A stretch of 64,000 nt of DNA from Clostridiaceae bacterium (GTDB lineage: Bacteria > Bacillota_A > Clostridia > Clostridiales > Clostridiaceae). Shown piece after piece: positions 1 to 9,515 of the stretch. The stretch lies in assembly GCA_029256485.1 (NCBI GenBank), contig JAQSXU010000012.1:1-64000 (forward strand), given 5' to 3'. Each line of letters starts with the position of its first letter. Position 1 is the first letter of the stretch. The notes beneath the pieces are model-generated. The model was not told the origin of the DNA and did not search any database. It saw nothing but the letters and a program-made list of their open reading frames with translations. The translations under genes and the position numbers were made by a program.

Positions 1-2
1 CG

Positions 3-2273
3 GTTTTCCCATATATGGTTTTACATTTTGATGTGGGTAGAGAAAAATCAATTTTAGCTTTAGAAGAAGCTATGTTAAATAATCAGGAAATCTTTTTAGT
101 TTCCCAGAAGGAAGCTGTTGTTGAAGAACCAGAAGAAAAGGATATATATAACATAGGTACAATTTGTAATATAAAACAAATACTGAAGCTTCCAGGGAAT
201 ACTGTTAGAGTCCTTGTTGAGGGGATAAGCAGAGCTATAATAAAACAATATGTGTCAAAAGAGGACTTCTTTAAAGTAGAAGTTAAAGATTTAAAGGATG
301 AACAATGTGTTGATGTTAAAAGGTGCAAAGCATTAGTGCGAATGATAAAAAGAAAGTTCAATGATTACGCTAACCTTTCTTCAAATGTAACACCTGATGC
401 ATTAATGAATCTAGAAAATATAGAGGACTTTGGAAGATTTGCAGATGTAGTCAGTTCATATCTTATGTTAAAGGAAGAAGAAAAGCAGCAGCTATTGGAA
501 GCCTATAAGGTTGATGAAAGATTAGAAAAATTATTTGTTCTTCTTAAAAATGAACTTGATATATTAAGACTTGAGAGAAAAATAGGAAGCAAAGTTAAAA
601 AGAATATAGAAAAAGTTCAAAAGGAATATTTTTTAAGAGAGCAATTGAAGGCTATACAAGAGGAACTTGGAGAAGAAGATGAGGACAAAAGAGAGATAAA
701 CAGTTATAAAGCTAAGATAAATAAGGCTAAGTTACCAAAGGCAGCTAAAGAGAAAGCTTTATATGAATTAGACAGATTAAGAACCAGTGGTGCATATTCT
801 GCTGAAGGCGGAGTAATTAGAACTTATTTAGACTGGATATTGGATTTACCATGGAATGCAGTAACTAAGGATAGTTTAGATATTAAAAAGTCTAGAGATA
901 TTCTGGAAAAGGAGCATTATGGTCTGGAAGATGTTAAGGACAGAATAATTGAATATCTTGCAGTAAAAAAGATGAGTGCAACGTTAAAGGGCCCTATTTT
1001 ATGTTTAGTAGGCCCTCCTGGAGTAGGAAAGACTTCTATTGCTAAATCTATTGCTCATGCATTAAATAGAAATTTCGTAAGAATGTCACTGGGTGGAGTT
1101 AGAGATGAAGCAGAAATAAGAGGACATAGAAAGACTTATGTTGGTTCTATTCCAGGAAGGATAATTTATGGAATGAAGCAGGCAAAGTCAAAGAATCCAC
1201 TTTTCTTATTAGATGAAATTGATAAAATGAGTAATGACTTTAGAGGTGACCCTGCAGATGCTCTGTTGGAAGTATTGGATTCTGAGCAAAACAGCACATT
1301 TAGAGATCATTACTTAGAATTGGATTTTGATCTTTCACAGGTATTATTTATTACAACAGCAAATACATTGGATACCATTCCTAGACCTCTTTTGGATAGA
1401 ATGGAGATAATTGAGATTTCTGGATATACCAGTGAAGAAAAATTTCACATAGCTAAAGCTCATCTTGTTCCTAAAAGACTAAAAGAACTTAATATTGAAG
1501 AAGGCAAAATTATTTTTTCTGATGCAGCCATTAAATATATAATTGACGGATATACCAGGGAATCTGGAGTGAGAAGTTTAGAGAGAAAAATAGCAGCTGT
1601 AAATAGAAAATGTATTGCTGAAATGGTTGAGAAAGAAAGAAAAAAAGTAAATATTACAGTAAATCATGTAAAGAGGTACTTGGGACCTGAAATATTTAAC
1701 TACGAGAAAGCCGATAAAGAAGACAAAGTTGGAGTAGTTATGGGAATGGCTTGGACAGGTTACGGCGGAGACACTTTGCCAATTGAAGCTAGTATTATGC
1801 CAGGCTCAGGTAAGCTTGAGTTAACTGGTCAGCTCGGTGATGTTATGAAAGAATCTGGAAGAGCTGGATATAGCTTTGTAAGGGCAAATGCAAGTAAATA
1901 TAATATTGATACTGATTTTTATAAAAACAAAGATCTTCATATACATGTGCCAGAAGGTGCTGTGCCTAAGGATGGACCATCTGCAGGTGTTACTATGATT
2001 ACAGCTTTGGTTTCTGCATTAAGCGGCAGAGCTGTTAAACATAATGTAGCGATGACAGGAGAAATAACATTAACAGGCAGAGTGCTACCAATAGGCGGCT
2101 TAAAAGAAAAGACATTAGCTGCGTATAGGGCTGGAATTAACACTATTATTATTCCTAAAGATAATGAGAAAGACTTGCTAAAGCTTCCTAGTATTATAAA
2201 AAGCAAGATTAAATTTATATTGGCTGACAATATAGACGTAGTATTAGCAAATGCATTAGTTGAGAATAAATAA
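3..2273 (+). CDS. lon: ATP-dependent protease La (Lon), 5' end missing
   Basis: Lon is a cytosolic hexameric AAA+ serine protease that unfolds and degrades damaged and regulatory proteins. The reading frame is open from base 3 ([11 protein letters not shown]), so the gene runs off the left edge and only some 15-20 N-terminal residues are missing. Visible in order: LON substrate-binding domain, coiled middle region, Walker A (GPPGVGKTS), Walker B (LFLLDEIDK), and the C-terminal protease domain with the Ser of PKDGPSAG and the Lys of GLKEKTLAA forming the catalytic dyad. The stop is 19 bp before ysxC, the usual lon-ysxC pair in Firmicutes, so they are probably cotranscribed. Confidence 0.97.
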   Translation, partial: VFPYMVLHFDVGREKSILALEEAMLNNQEIFLVSQKEAVVEEPEEKDIYNIGTICNIKQILKLPGNTVRVLVEGISRAIIKQYVSKEDFFKVEVKDLKDEQCVDVKRCKALVRMIKRKFNDYANLSSNVTPDALMNLENIEDFGRFADVVSSYLMLKEEEKQQLLEAYKVDERLEKLFVLLKNELDILRLERKIGSKVKKNIEKVQKEYFLREQLKAIQEELGEEDEDKREINSYKAKINKAKLPKAAKEKALYELDRLRTSGAYSAEGGVIRTYLDWILDLPWNAVTKDSLDIKKSRDILEKEHYGLEDVKDRIIEYLAVKKMSATLKGPILCLVGPPGVGKTSIAKSIAHALNRNFVRMSLGGVRDEAEIRGHRKTYVGSIPGRIIYGMKQAKSKNPLFLLDEIDKMSNDFRGDPADALLEVLDSEQNSTFRDHYLELDFDLSQVLFITTANTLDTIPRPLLDRMEIIEISGYTSEEKFHIAKAHLVPKRLKELNIEEGKIIFSDAAIKYIIDGYTRESGVRSLERKIAAVNRKCIAEMVEKERKKVNITVNHVKRYLGPEIFNYEKADKEDKVGVVMGMAWTGYGGDTLPIEASIMPGSGKLELTGQLGDVMKESGRAGYSFVRANASKYNIDTDFYKNKDLHIHVPEGAVPKDGPSAGVTMITALVSALSGRAVKHNVAMTGEITLTGRVLPIGGLKEKTLAAYRAGINTIIIPKDNEKDLLKLPSIIKSKIKFILADNIDVVLANALVENK

Positions 2274-2292
2274 AGTAAAGAGAGAGAAAAAA

Positions 2293-2874
2293 ATGATAAT
2301 AAAACAATCTGAATTTATTATTTCTGCTGTTAAACCATCACAATATCCTGATGATAATAGAGTGGAGATAGCTTTTGTTGGAAGGTCAAATGTAGGAAAA
2401 TCCTCTTTGATAAACTCATTAACAAACAGAAGAAAACTGGTAAAAGTGAGCGGCACTCCAGGTAAAACAAGATTAATTAATTTTTTCTTAATAAACAATA
2501 CCTTTTATTTTGTGGATTTACCTGGATATGGATATGCAAAAGTGTCCAAGGAAGAACAGGCAAAATGGGGCGGAATAATGGAGGCTTACTTAGTAAATAG
2601 ACAACAGCTAAAGAGGATAATTTTACTTGTGGATTCGAGGCATAAACCAACAGAGGACGATTTGAAAATGTATAATTGGATAAAGTATTACAAATATGAA
2701 TGCCTTATAGTTGCAACAAAAAGTGATAAATTAACAAACAATGAATTAGGTAAAAGTAAGAAAGTAATTAGGGAAACCTTTAAACTGGGAGAAAACGAAA
2801 AGATAATATATATATCGTCACTAAAAAAGACTGGAATAGAAGATGTGTTGAATGAATTAGATAGCTGTTTTTAG
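2293..2874 (+). CDS. ysxC: Ribosome biogenesis GTPase YsxC/EngB
   Basis: A 193-aa TrmE-Era-EngA-EngB-type GTPase needed for large ribosomal subunit assembly. It has G1 (GRSNVGKSS), G3 (DLPGYGYA) and G4 (TKSDK) and the length typical of EngB. The ATG at 2293 is preferred over an in-frame ATG at 2260 because the latter lies inside the end of lon, while 2293 has a purine-rich GAGAG stretch just upstream and gives the normal N-terminus (MIIKQSEFI). It follows lon directly. Confidence 0.95.
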   Translation: MIIKQSEFIISAVKPSQYPDDNRVEIAFVGRSNVGKSSLINSLTNRRKLVKVSGTPGKTRLINFFLINNTFYFVDLPGYGYAKVSKEEQAKWGGIMEAYLVNRQQLKRIILLVDSRHKPTEDDLKMYNWIKYYKYECLIVATKSDKLTNNELGKSKKVIRETFKLGENEKIIYISSLKKTGIEDVLNELDSCF

Positions 2875-2896
2875 CAGCAGCGAGGAGATAAAATAA

Positions 2897-3649
2897 ATGG
2901 AAGTAATCAATATTATTAAGGATATAATTGTGTATATATTTATATATATATTACCATTGATTATCTTTCTTAATATACGTAAAACAAGAGGAAAGAAAAA
3001 TGTAATAGTTTATATTTTAATACCGGTGTATATTGCATTATCATTGTTTACTCAAAACTTACTTCCATTTATACTTGTAGTATTAATAATTTTCTACATG
3101 AAAAAAGCTTATAGTGATGATTTATTCTATAGAGACGAAAATTCCATTGATTACAGATATCAATATTACAGATACTCCTTTAATATTAATAGCTTTAAAA
3201 TTTTAAAAGGCTTAAAGTTAACCTTATTTTCCTATTTAATAACAATGTTAATATCTATTGTGGAAGCTGTGATATATAATTTCTTTAATTTGGTACCTAA
3301 AAATCAAGAAGTTATTAATATTATGGCAGATATGCCACTGAAAAAATTCCTATTAATGATACCTATTACAGTTTTATTTGCTCCTGTATTAGAAGAATTT
3401 ATATTTAGGTGGCTCTTTTTTGAAAATATATTTAAAAAAAGAGTGGGTACTTTTATGGCAGTTTTACTTAGCAGTTCTATTTTTGCCATAGCTCATTTCA
3501 ATTTAAAATCTATGCCCATACTTATTTGGATAAGCATATACAATTGCTATCTAATAGAAAAGAAAGGATATTGGTATTCTGTTTTTAATCACTGCTTTTT
3601 TAACTCAATAACAACTTTTATTTTATTAATTGATAAATTTAAATTTTAA
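2897..3649 (+). CDS. CPBP-family (CAAX-type) intramembrane metalloprotease
   Basis: A 250-aa polytopic membrane protein with about six hydrophobic segments. It carries the CPBP/Abi signatures: an EE...R motif (LEEFIFRWLF, around residue 165), a second His region (IAHF) and a third (NHCFFNS). Family members are glutamate-type intramembrane endopeptidases or putative bacteriocin self-immunity proteins; the substrate cannot be inferred here. It starts 22 bp after ysxC with a GGAG-type site (cgaggagat), so it may share the lon-ysxC transcript. A strong terminator follows at 3661. Confidence 0.85.
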   Translation: MEVINIIKDIIVYIFIYILPLIIFLNIRKTRGKKNVIVYILIPVYIALSLFTQNLLPFILVVLIIFYMKKAYSDDLFYRDENSIDYRYQYYRYSFNINSFKILKGLKLTLFSYLITMLISIVEAVIYNFFNLVPKNQEVINIMADMPLKKFLLMIPITVLFAPVLEEFIFRWLFFENIFKKRVGTFMAVLLSSSIFAIAHFNLKSMPILIWISIYNCYLIEKKGYWYSVFNHCFFNSITTFILLIDKFKF

Positions 3650-3660
3650 CATATAAAAAA

Positions 3661-3703
3661 TAGCGATGGATTGTACATTTTGGACAATCCATCGCTATTT
3701 TTT
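3661..3703 (+). terminator. Rho-independent terminator after the CPBP gene
   Basis: A 14-bp perfect stem (tagcgatggattgt, 3661-3674, with acaatccatcgcta, 3684-3697) and a 9-nt loop is followed by six T. It is preceded by A6, so it can act in both directions. Confidence 0.9.
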
Positions 3704-3813
3704 GGCTTTTTATGTGTCAAAAAGAAGAAAGCGGAATAGTATATATTAGAAAACAAAAGAAAACAAAGTGGTAAAACTAAAGAGCAAAAAACTACCTGAG
3801 AGGGGGAAGAAAA

Positions 3814-4191
3814 TTGGATTTCGATAGCTTGTTTCAAAGCTTAAATGGGGTAGGATTGGACGGCAAAAGCAAAGAAAAGAACAACAATTTTCTTATTTGG
3901 ATAATTATTATCGCACTATTATTCATTTGCGGATGCGGAAATTCAGGATTCAATGATTGCTGCAGTGACGATTGCTGTACTAGCAGCCGCCGCCATAGGC
4001 ATAGCAGAAGTCATAGGCATTGCTGCAGCGGAGGATTTGGAAATGGATGCTTTGGAGGCTTTGGAGGTAATGGCTCCTGGTGGATAATAATAATCTTTGT
4101 TGTATTATTATTTTTATGTAGAGGAACATTTGGAGGAAATTCTTGCAGAGCAGATAATGTAGTTAACTTAGATACTGATGCTGAGGAATAA
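3814..4191 (+). CDS. Small Gly/Cys/His-rich membrane protein
   Basis: 125 aa, starting at TTG 3814 behind GAGAGGGGG. It has two very hydrophobic stretches (residues about 28-42, with WIIIIALLFIC, and 92-106, with WWIIIIFVVLLFLC). Between them lie CC pairs, an Arg/His/Ser tract (RRHRHSRSHRH) and a Gly/Phe-rich run. No family is recognised with certainty. The Gly-rich part followed by an Ile/Val/Leu segment recalls YjcZ-like small sporulation membrane proteins, but the Cys/His tract is different. A metal-binding or spore-surface role is possible, not shown. A similar smaller gene follows at 4231. Confidence 0.6.
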   Translation: MDFDSLFQSLNGVGLDGKSKEKNNNFLIWIIIIALLFICGCGNSGFNDCCSDDCCTSSRRHRHSRSHRHCCSGGFGNGCFGGFGGNGSWWIIIIFVVLLFLCRGTFGGNSCRADNVVNLDTDAEE

Positions 4192-4230
4192 ACAACAATA
4201 AAACCAATGCCCAGGAAAGGGGGGTTTAGC

Positions 4231-4437
4231 ATGTCAGGACGTAGAGGTAGAAAAGGATCTGGTGGTTCCGGTTTATTACTATTAATATTAATAGTATTAC
4301 AGTTTAAAAACCACTCACATGAAGAAGAACACATTCATGGTGGAAACGGCATAATAGACAATAGTATTCTATTCATTATAGTATTCTGGTTTATTATATG
4401 CTGTGGCTGTGATATCAATTTATGCTGCGGATGCTAA
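4231..4437 (+). CDS. 68-aa Arg/Gly-rich, Cys-tailed membrane peptide
   Basis: The ATG at 4231 follows a strong AAAGGGGGG site, so it is preferred over an in-frame ATG at 4207. The protein has an Arg/Gly/Ser N-terminus, a short Leu/Ile helix, a His/Glu patch (HSHEEEHIHGG), a second hydrophobic helix and a Cys-rich tail (ICCGC, LCCGC). It shares composition and layout with the gene at 3814, suggesting duplicated relatives. The same frame stays open after its TAA into the Asn-rich ORF that contains the gene at 4522 (see findings). Function unknown. Confidence 0.55.
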   Translation: MSGRRGRKGSGGSGLLLLILIVLQFKNHSHEEEHIHGGNGIIDNSILFIIVFWFIICCGCDINLCCGC

Positions 4438-4521
4438 TTAACTAATGGAGACTATACTAATTTAGACAATAATAATAGCAATGAAAATAACAATATTAAT
4501 AATTTAAATAATAACCTTAAT

Positions 4522-4833
4522 ATGGATAGTATAATGAAGCTATTAAATGAAATGGATACACAAAAGTTATCATCTATGCTGTCAAGTTTAAATGAAAGTT
4601 TAAATCAAAAGGAAGTAAATAATTCAAATGAAGATGAAAGTTCAGATATAAAAAAGGACTCTAATGCTGGTTCTAATGTAAATGATAACAGTATAAAATA
4701 TAGAAATAATGATGATAAGACACTTCAATTATTAAATGCAATTAAACCATTATTCCCTCCAGACAGGGTTTTTATTATAGAAAAAATAATTCAATTATAT
4801 TCAATGGGTGAATCATTAAATATTCAGCAATAA
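4522..4833 (+). CDS. Hypothetical protein with Asn-rich leader region
   Basis: 103 aa from the first in-frame ATG. It is polar and predicted helical, with a Ser/Asn/Asp-rich linker and a C-terminal segment around LLNAIKPLFPPDRVF that looks like a small helical hairpin. There is no Shine-Dalgarno site in front of ATG 4522. The frame is open back to 4438, encoding an Asn-rich stretch, but that part has no ATG, GTG or TTG. The true start is therefore unclear, and the ORF may once have been the C-terminal half of the gene at 4231. A terminator overlaps its stop codon. Confidence 0.45.
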   Translation: MDSIMKLLNEMDTQKLSSMLSSLNESLNQKEVNNSNEDESSDIKKDSNAGSNVNDNSIKYRNNDDKTLQLLNAIKPLFPPDRVFIIEKIIQLYSMGESLNIQQ

Positions 4834-4864
4834 AAAAGAAAGGCTTAGCGTCTTTCTTTTTTTA
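4832..4864. terminator. Bidirectional terminator between converging genes
   Basis: A stem of aaaaaagaaag with ctttctttttt (loop region gcttagcgt) has A-rich and T-rich flanks. It serves the small-protein genes on the plus strand and bactofilin on the minus strand. Confidence 0.8.
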
Positions 4865-5233
4865 TTCTATTAAATCATTAGCATTTTTGGAAGTTACCAT
4901 AGTACATTTTCCTTCAAAGGATCCACCTTCATGTATGATAATATTTTTCATCGTAACATCACCTTTGACATTTCCGGAGTTTTCAATAGTTAGAGTATTT
5001 TCGCATATAATATTTCCATCAACTTTTCCGCTTACAACTGCATTTCTGCAGCTTATGTTTCCTTTGCAGTAGGATGAAAAACCTAAAATAATATCGTCAT
5101 TCCAATTTATATTTCCATTTATTTCTCCATCAACTTTTAAAATGCCATCGCCTGCTAGGTCACCGGTAATATTACAATGTTCTCCTAACAGTGAATCTAT
5201 TTTATTTGAACTTTTTTCTTTATCGTTAAACAT
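4862..5233 (-). CDS. Bactofilin (polymer-forming cytoskeletal protein)
   Basis: A 123-aa DUF583/bactofilin protein. After a short polar N-terminus it has repeating beta-helix rungs with regularly spaced Gly and Val/Ile (GDLAGDGILKVDGEINGNI, then CKGNISCRNAVVSGKVDG). Bactofilins polymerise without nucleotide into filaments and act in cell shape or wall localisation. The start is supported by AAAGGAG seven bases upstream. It appears monocistronic, ending at the shared terminator. Confidence 0.9.
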   Translation of the reverse strand: MFNDKEKSSNKIDSLLGEHCNITGDLAGDGILKVDGEINGNINWNDDIILGFSSYCKGNISCRNAVVSGKVDGNIICENTLTIENSGNVKGDVTMKNIIIHEGGSFEGKCTMVTSKNANDLIE

Positions 5234-5449
5234 AAATTCTCCTTTACTAGATTATTGATAGTATAATATATGAAATGTTATTAAAAAATATCCATTTTAA
5301 ATGGAATTTGCTGAAGCATATAAAACAAAATACAGCATAGAATTTAAATTAAAATTATAATTTAGATAAAATTTTATTTAAAAAGTGTAAAAATTTATTA
5401 CACCATAACGATAATTAATAGAAGTAAAATTTTGGAGGTATTTAATAAA

Positions 5450-6412
5450 ATGTCAAAATTGTCACATTTAATGGAAATGGTAATAACCTTGCAGCATAAA
5501 GAATTAACAACAGCTTCTGAATTATCAGATATACTTGAAGTAGATAAAAAAACTATATATAGATATATTAACACTTTGATCTCAGCAAAGGTGCCTATAC
5601 ATACAAAAAAAGGAAGATACGGCGGGTTTTATATAGATGAAGGATTTTATATGAAATTTCCAAATCTAAATAAGGAGGAAATGCAGGCATTACTAATGTC
5701 TAGTAAAATATTGAATAAGAATAATGGATTTATATATGAAAACCAGCTTATAAGTGCAGTGGAGAAGATTAAAAGGACATGCATTGATAACAGCATTGAT
5801 TATGATGATCTGGAGAACAGTGGAAGTTTTAATATAAATAATATTGGATCTATGGAAAAACTAAATGATAAAATTTCTAAAATTAATTATTCTATTTCAA
5901 AAGGAAGAGCAATAATAATTTCATATTTTTCAATTAATAAAAACAAGTTAACTGTTAGAAAAATTGAACCATATACAGTTATATTTAAAGAAGGAGACTG
6001 GTATGTAATAGGATATTGCCATGTTAAAGAAGAAGTAAGTACATTTAAAATATCAAGAATAAAATCTATAGAGAACACCAGTGATATTTATATGAAGCCT
6101 ATTAATTTTTCCCTTAAGGAATATCTGAAAAATAATTGGGAAGTATTTATAAGGGGCGAACAAGAAGTTGTCGTTAGATTTGATGCAGCCACAGCAGACT
6201 TTATAAAACAATCAAAATGGAATGTGAACCAGCAAATAAGTGATAATCTTGATGGATCAATAATTTTTAGAGTATTTGTAAACGAACTAGATGAAATAAA
6301 GAATTGGATAATGGGCTTTGGAAGCCGCGCAGAGGTTATAGCTCCAGGTATACTCAGAGGTGAAATTAAATATGAAATACAGGAGCTTAGTAAAAAATAT
6401 TCAATTTTATAA
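5450..6412 (+). CDS. HTH + WYL-domain transcriptional regulator
   Basis: 320 aa. An N-terminal HTH_11/DeoR-type helix-turn-helix (ELTTASELSDILEVDKKTIY, residues about 19-40) is followed by a WYL domain with the WYVIGYC motif (about residue 180) and a WCX extension. WYL proteins sense ligands, often nucleic acid or nucleotides, and regulate DNA-damage, defence or metabolic genes. ATG 5450 is chosen because TTTGGAGG lies 13 bases upstream; an upstream TTG at 5432 overlaps that site. It stands alone, so the target is unknown. Confidence 0.85.
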   Translation: MSKLSHLMEMVITLQHKELTTASELSDILEVDKKTIYRYINTLISAKVPIHTKKGRYGGFYIDEGFYMKFPNLNKEEMQALLMSSKILNKNNGFIYENQLISAVEKIKRTCIDNSIDYDDLENSGSFNINNIGSMEKLNDKISKINYSISKGRAIIISYFSINKNKLTVRKIEPYTVIFKEGDWYVIGYCHVKEEVSTFKISRIKSIENTSDIYMKPINFSLKEYLKNNWEVFIRGEQEVVVRFDAATADFIKQSKWNVNQQISDNLDGSIIFRVFVNELDEIKNWIMGFGSRAEVIAPGILRGEIKYEIQELSKKYSIL

Positions 6413-6507
6413 TAAATTAATTTTGTAAGTATGTATAAAAAAAGTATAAATGGCAATCATAATAATGTAATTAAGAGATAATTAATACATTGAAGTTATC
6501 TCTTGAA

Positions 6508-6592
6508 GCAGAAAATAAATAAATTAATTTAATTATTTTCTGCAAGAACCCCCCATCCCCCTTGGGACCGTTATAGATACGGTCCCTTTTGT
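6508..6592 (+). terminator. Tandem hairpins after the WYL regulator
   Basis: Hairpin 1: gcagaaaataa (6508-6518) pairs with ttattttctgc (6533-6543). Hairpin 2: gggaccgt (6564-6571) pairs with acggtccc (6579-6586), followed by TTTT. The second is a typical Rho-independent terminator; the first may be a processing stem. Confidence 0.75.
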
Positions 6593-6620
6593 TATAGTTG
6601 AAGTTGTTTTTCTAAAAAGT

Positions 6621-7559
6621 TTATTTTAAAGATAAGGAACATATTTTATAATAGTAAGAATCATCTTTATTGCCATCAGGCTTTAACAATATGGTTAATG
6701 TATAGTTTTTTACATTTTCATTATTTACATTTGAAACTCCTTTAAAATTTAATATCCATTTAATCTGAGATACTTCACCATCTTTGTTCCATTTAGTGTC
6801 CATAAAAACTCCATCCTGAAAATTGTAAAGATTATTTTCACCAGAAAGTTTTCCTATAATTGATAAATCTTTGCCGCTTAATTCTGGGTAATATATGTTT
6901 AATGGTTTTATACCCTCTCCTTGAGGCAAACTCTCAATGTACTTTATAAAATAATATACAGTGTCATTTCCCATGAAGTTGTCATTATAGGAATAATTAA
7001 ATTTTTGAAGATTTTTATTTAAAAATATATAATTATTAAAATTAAATTTATCAGTACCGCTATTGGTAAATATTAATTTTGGAGTCCTGTTATTTTTATA
7101 ATCAACAAAACCAATAATATTATTCTTCCCATAATAAACATTATCAAAGCCATTGTTTGTCCAATTAAAAACTTGTACTATAGGTTGATTTTTAAATGAT
7201 GATTGAATAAAAATTTCAGGTATTTTATCTCTGGAAACATCCATTATTATAACCTTCAATGGCCAGTGGTTATCGTATTCTCCTAATGTATTAATTTGTT
7301 TAGATGGTATTAAATTATAATTTTTATTACCAATTGAAGCAGTGATATCATAGTTCTTTTTTTCTACAGTTATTATTAAATTGTCTTCTGTTCCATCACC
7401 ATTTAGATCTGCCTTGATAACTTTATTTTCATTTACAGTATTAAATACAGCAGACGTACTTTTTGTGGCAAGAAATATAATAAAAAGGATTATGAGAAGT
7501 AAAATTAATAGAAAATAGTAAATAAATCTTTTCTTTAGAAATAATACTTTAAATTTCAT
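6621..7559 (-). CDS. Membrane-anchored VCBS/FG-GAP-like extracellular protein
   Basis: 312 aa. A basic N-terminus and one transmembrane helix (LLILLLIILFIIFLA, residues about 17-31) are followed by an extracytoplasmic domain. That domain begins with a Ca-binding-like DxNGDGxxD loop (ADLNGDGTED) and contains a degenerate second copy (DVSRDKIPEIFI), as in FG-GAP/VCBS propeller blades. The start is backed by GGAGG. It is likely a surface protein; the ligand is unknown. It is divergently transcribed from the lipoprotein at 7671 and may share its control region. Confidence 0.65.
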   Translation of the reverse strand: MKFKVLFLKKRFIYYFLLILLLIILFIIFLATKSTSAVFNTVNENKVIKADLNGDGTEDNLIITVEKKNYDITASIGNKNYNLIPSKQINTLGEYDNHWPLKVIIMDVSRDKIPEIFIQSSFKNQPIVQVFNWTNNGFDNVYYGKNNIIGFVDYKNNRTPKLIFTNSGTDKFNFNNYIFLNKNLQKFNYSYNDNFMGNDTVYYFIKYIESLPQGEGIKPLNIYYPELSGKDLSIIGKLSGENNLYNFQDGVFMDTKWNKDGEVSQIKWILNFKGVSNVNNENVKNYTLTILLKPDGNKDDSYYYKICSLSLK

Positions 7560-7670
7560 ATAAACACCTCCACTATTTTATATGTATGTATTATATATTT
7601 AATTAATGTGCGCAAAATAAATATATAAATATATATTTGTATCATATGTTACTAAAAGGAGAGGTTGAAT

Positions 7671-8915
7671 ATGAAATTTAAAAGAACAATTATCTTGTTT
7701 TTAATCATAACAGCTTGCCTAAATCTTACTTCTTGTAACAGTAATAAAAATAAAGATAAAGATAAGCAGAAGGAACTGAATATATATGTTGATGTTAAAG
7801 ATAAGCACTCAACAAATATTCTGAAAATAATAGTGGAGCAATTTGAAGAAAAAAACCCTAAAGTTAAAGTTAATCTTACAAATGCTCTTGGAAGCAATTT
7901 AAATGAAGACATAAGTAAAAAAGCGGATAAAATGGATGTGATATTTACTTCCAGAAATAGTATGATTGAACTAGCTAGGAAAGGAGTACTATCTGACTTA
8001 TCACTTCAGTATGATAAAGAGAAAATAAGTGAAAAAAATTATCCCATCATGAGCTGCTATGGAAGGTTTAATGATAAATTTTATGGAATACCGCTAATTC
8101 CATATACCATAGAAGTAGCATGTAATACAAATGAATTATCTAAGCTGAAGATTCCAGTGCCAAAAAATGCAAATGAATTGAGCAGTTTGATACAGACAAT
8201 TAACAGCAAAGGAACAAGAATACCGGTTATACTTACTGATGATTTAGATATATACGAGGGATTATCCTCTATAGTCGTAAATAACATGGTTAATGAATCT
8301 AAACTGGAAAGCATTTATGACAGCAGCAGCAATGCCTATAAAAATGTTTCAGAAATGCAGCAGGCATTTAATGTTATAAATAGTTTGGTTTCAAAGTCAG
8401 TTATAAATAGAAACACATTTGAAATTGGAAATGAAAGTACATTAAGTAAATTGTCTAGAGGAGATATACCAATGGCAATATTTATATCATATTATGATAA
8501 TGTTGTAGAAAATAAAGGGGTTGAAGCCATAGATTATTTTTCTAATTTAACATCAGGTAAGGAAAGTATACCAGTTATAGTAAATGCGTTAGCATGTATG
8601 CCGGTAAATGTTGAAAATGGACAGGAAGCCAATGATTTTATTAAATTTATGGTAAGTGATGAAGCACAAAAGGCTATTTTGAAAAAGGGCTTTATCACAG
8701 GAAATAAAAAAGCTAATGAAACAAATAAAAACTTACTTGGAACCAGTACCATAAAGCATTTACAGATTGCCAATGAGAATAGTGTATTATATTTGGATAA
8801 TTTGCCAAAAGCAATTAAACAAGGTGTTTCATCTCAACTTAACAATATTATTGTAGGGAACAGCGAAAAAGGCAAGGAGTGGGTAACAATAGTTGATCAG
8901 GCTTACAAAAAATAA
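7671..8915 (+). CDS. ABC-type extracellular solute-binding lipoprotein
   Basis: A 414-aa family-1 (sugar-type) substrate-binding protein. It has a type II signal peptide with a lipobox (LTSC, Cys near residue 21), then a charged linker (NKNKDKDKQ) and the binding fold (IIVEQFEEKNPKVKVNL, a GIPLIPYT-like hinge, and FIKFMVSDEAQKAIL near the C-terminus). ATG 7671 follows AAAGGAGAGG; a TTG six bases earlier overlaps that site. No ABC permease or ATPase is adjacent, so the partner is elsewhere or the protein is a sensor. Confidence 0.85.
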   Translation: MKFKRTIILFLIITACLNLTSCNSNKNKDKDKQKELNIYVDVKDKHSTNILKIIVEQFEEKNPKVKVNLTNALGSNLNEDISKKADKMDVIFTSRNSMIELARKGVLSDLSLQYDKEKISEKNYPIMSCYGRFNDKFYGIPLIPYTIEVACNTNELSKLKIPVPKNANELSSLIQTINSKGTRIPVILTDDLDIYEGLSSIVVNNMVNESKLESIYDSSSNAYKNVSEMQQAFNVINSLVSKSVINRNTFEIGNESTLSKLSRGDIPMAIFISYYDNVVENKGVEAIDYFSNLTSGKESIPVIVNALACMPVNVENGQEANDFIKFMVSDEAQKAILKKGFITGNKKANETNKNLLGTSTIKHLQIANENSVLYLDNLPKAIKQGVSSQLNNIIVGNSEKGKEWVTIVDQAYKK

Positions 8916-8945
8916 AGGAATGGTGTTTCCATTCCTTTATTTTTT
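8912..8945. terminator. Bidirectional terminator
   Basis: A 12-bp perfect stem (ataaaggaatgg, 8912-8923, with ccattcctttat, 8929-8940) with a TGTTT loop is followed by T5. It overlaps both stop codons of the converging genes. Confidence 0.92.
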
Positions 8946-9356
8946 GTAATTTTTGCAATTCTCGCATAAGCCATAGAAATATAACTGATTAGTTACAACA
9001 TCATAATTGGTGTAGTTCTTAACCTTATCATTTAAATCACTAAAGCAAATGCCCTGAATATCATCTACTTTACCACAATTTAAACATTGAATATGAGGAT
9101 GTGAGCAAACATTTCCATCATACCTGAAATTCCCCTCGCCAACATTTATTTCTTGAACTAGCTTTACTTCAACAAGAGTTTTTAATGCCTTATATACTGT
9201 AGCTAAACTCATAGTAGGGTATTCTTCCTGTAAAGCCTTGTAGATTGTTTCAGCAGAAGGATGTTCTGTTGTGGAGTGTAGATATTTATATACGGCTATA
9301 CGCTGCGGAGTCAATTTAAGCTTTTTTTCTCTGAAAATTCCTGTAATTGTATCCAT
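8937..9356 (-). CDS. perR: PerR-like Fur-family metalloregulator
   Basis: A 139-aa Fur-family repressor. It has a winged helix (LTPQRIAVYKYL to SLATVYKALKTL), a regulatory metal site (HPSAETIY, RYDGN, SHPHIQC) and two CxxC zinc sites (CLNC, CENC). The residue after KV in CGKVDD is Asp, as in PerR, where Fur has Glu; that points to peroxide sensing rather than iron. ATG 9356 is preferred over the ATG three codons upstream because AGGA sits 8 bases before it. Its promoter contains a palindrome suited to autoregulation. Confidence 0.8.
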   Translation of the reverse strand: MDTITGIFREKKLKLTPQRIAVYKYLHSTTEHPSAETIYKALQEEYPTMSLATVYKALKTLVEVKLVQEINVGEGNFRYDGNVCSHPHIQCLNCGKVDDIQGICFSDLNDKVKNYTNYDVVTNQLYFYGLCENCKNYKK

Positions 9357-9385
9357 AAGCACCATCCTATTAATTAATATAATTA

Positions 9386-9414
9386 ATTATATAATAAAGA
9401 TTATCTTTTGTCAA
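9386..9414 (-). promoter_or_regulatory. perR promoter with palindromic operator in the spacer
   Basis: On the minus strand, TTGACA (9414-9409), a 17-nt spacer and TATAAT (9391-9386) make a consensus sigma-A promoter. The spacer contains the perfect 13-bp palindrome AAAGATAATCTTT (9396-9408), resembling the inner part of a Fur/Per box, which suggests autorepression. Confidence 0.7.
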
Positions 9415-9515
9415 AAGGAAATATTAAAAAACAGTTATTTTGTTAAAAGGATTACACAGTATTCTTATATTTTACGTAATTTAATTCCAATAATACAATT
9501 TCATTAAAAAAAACA

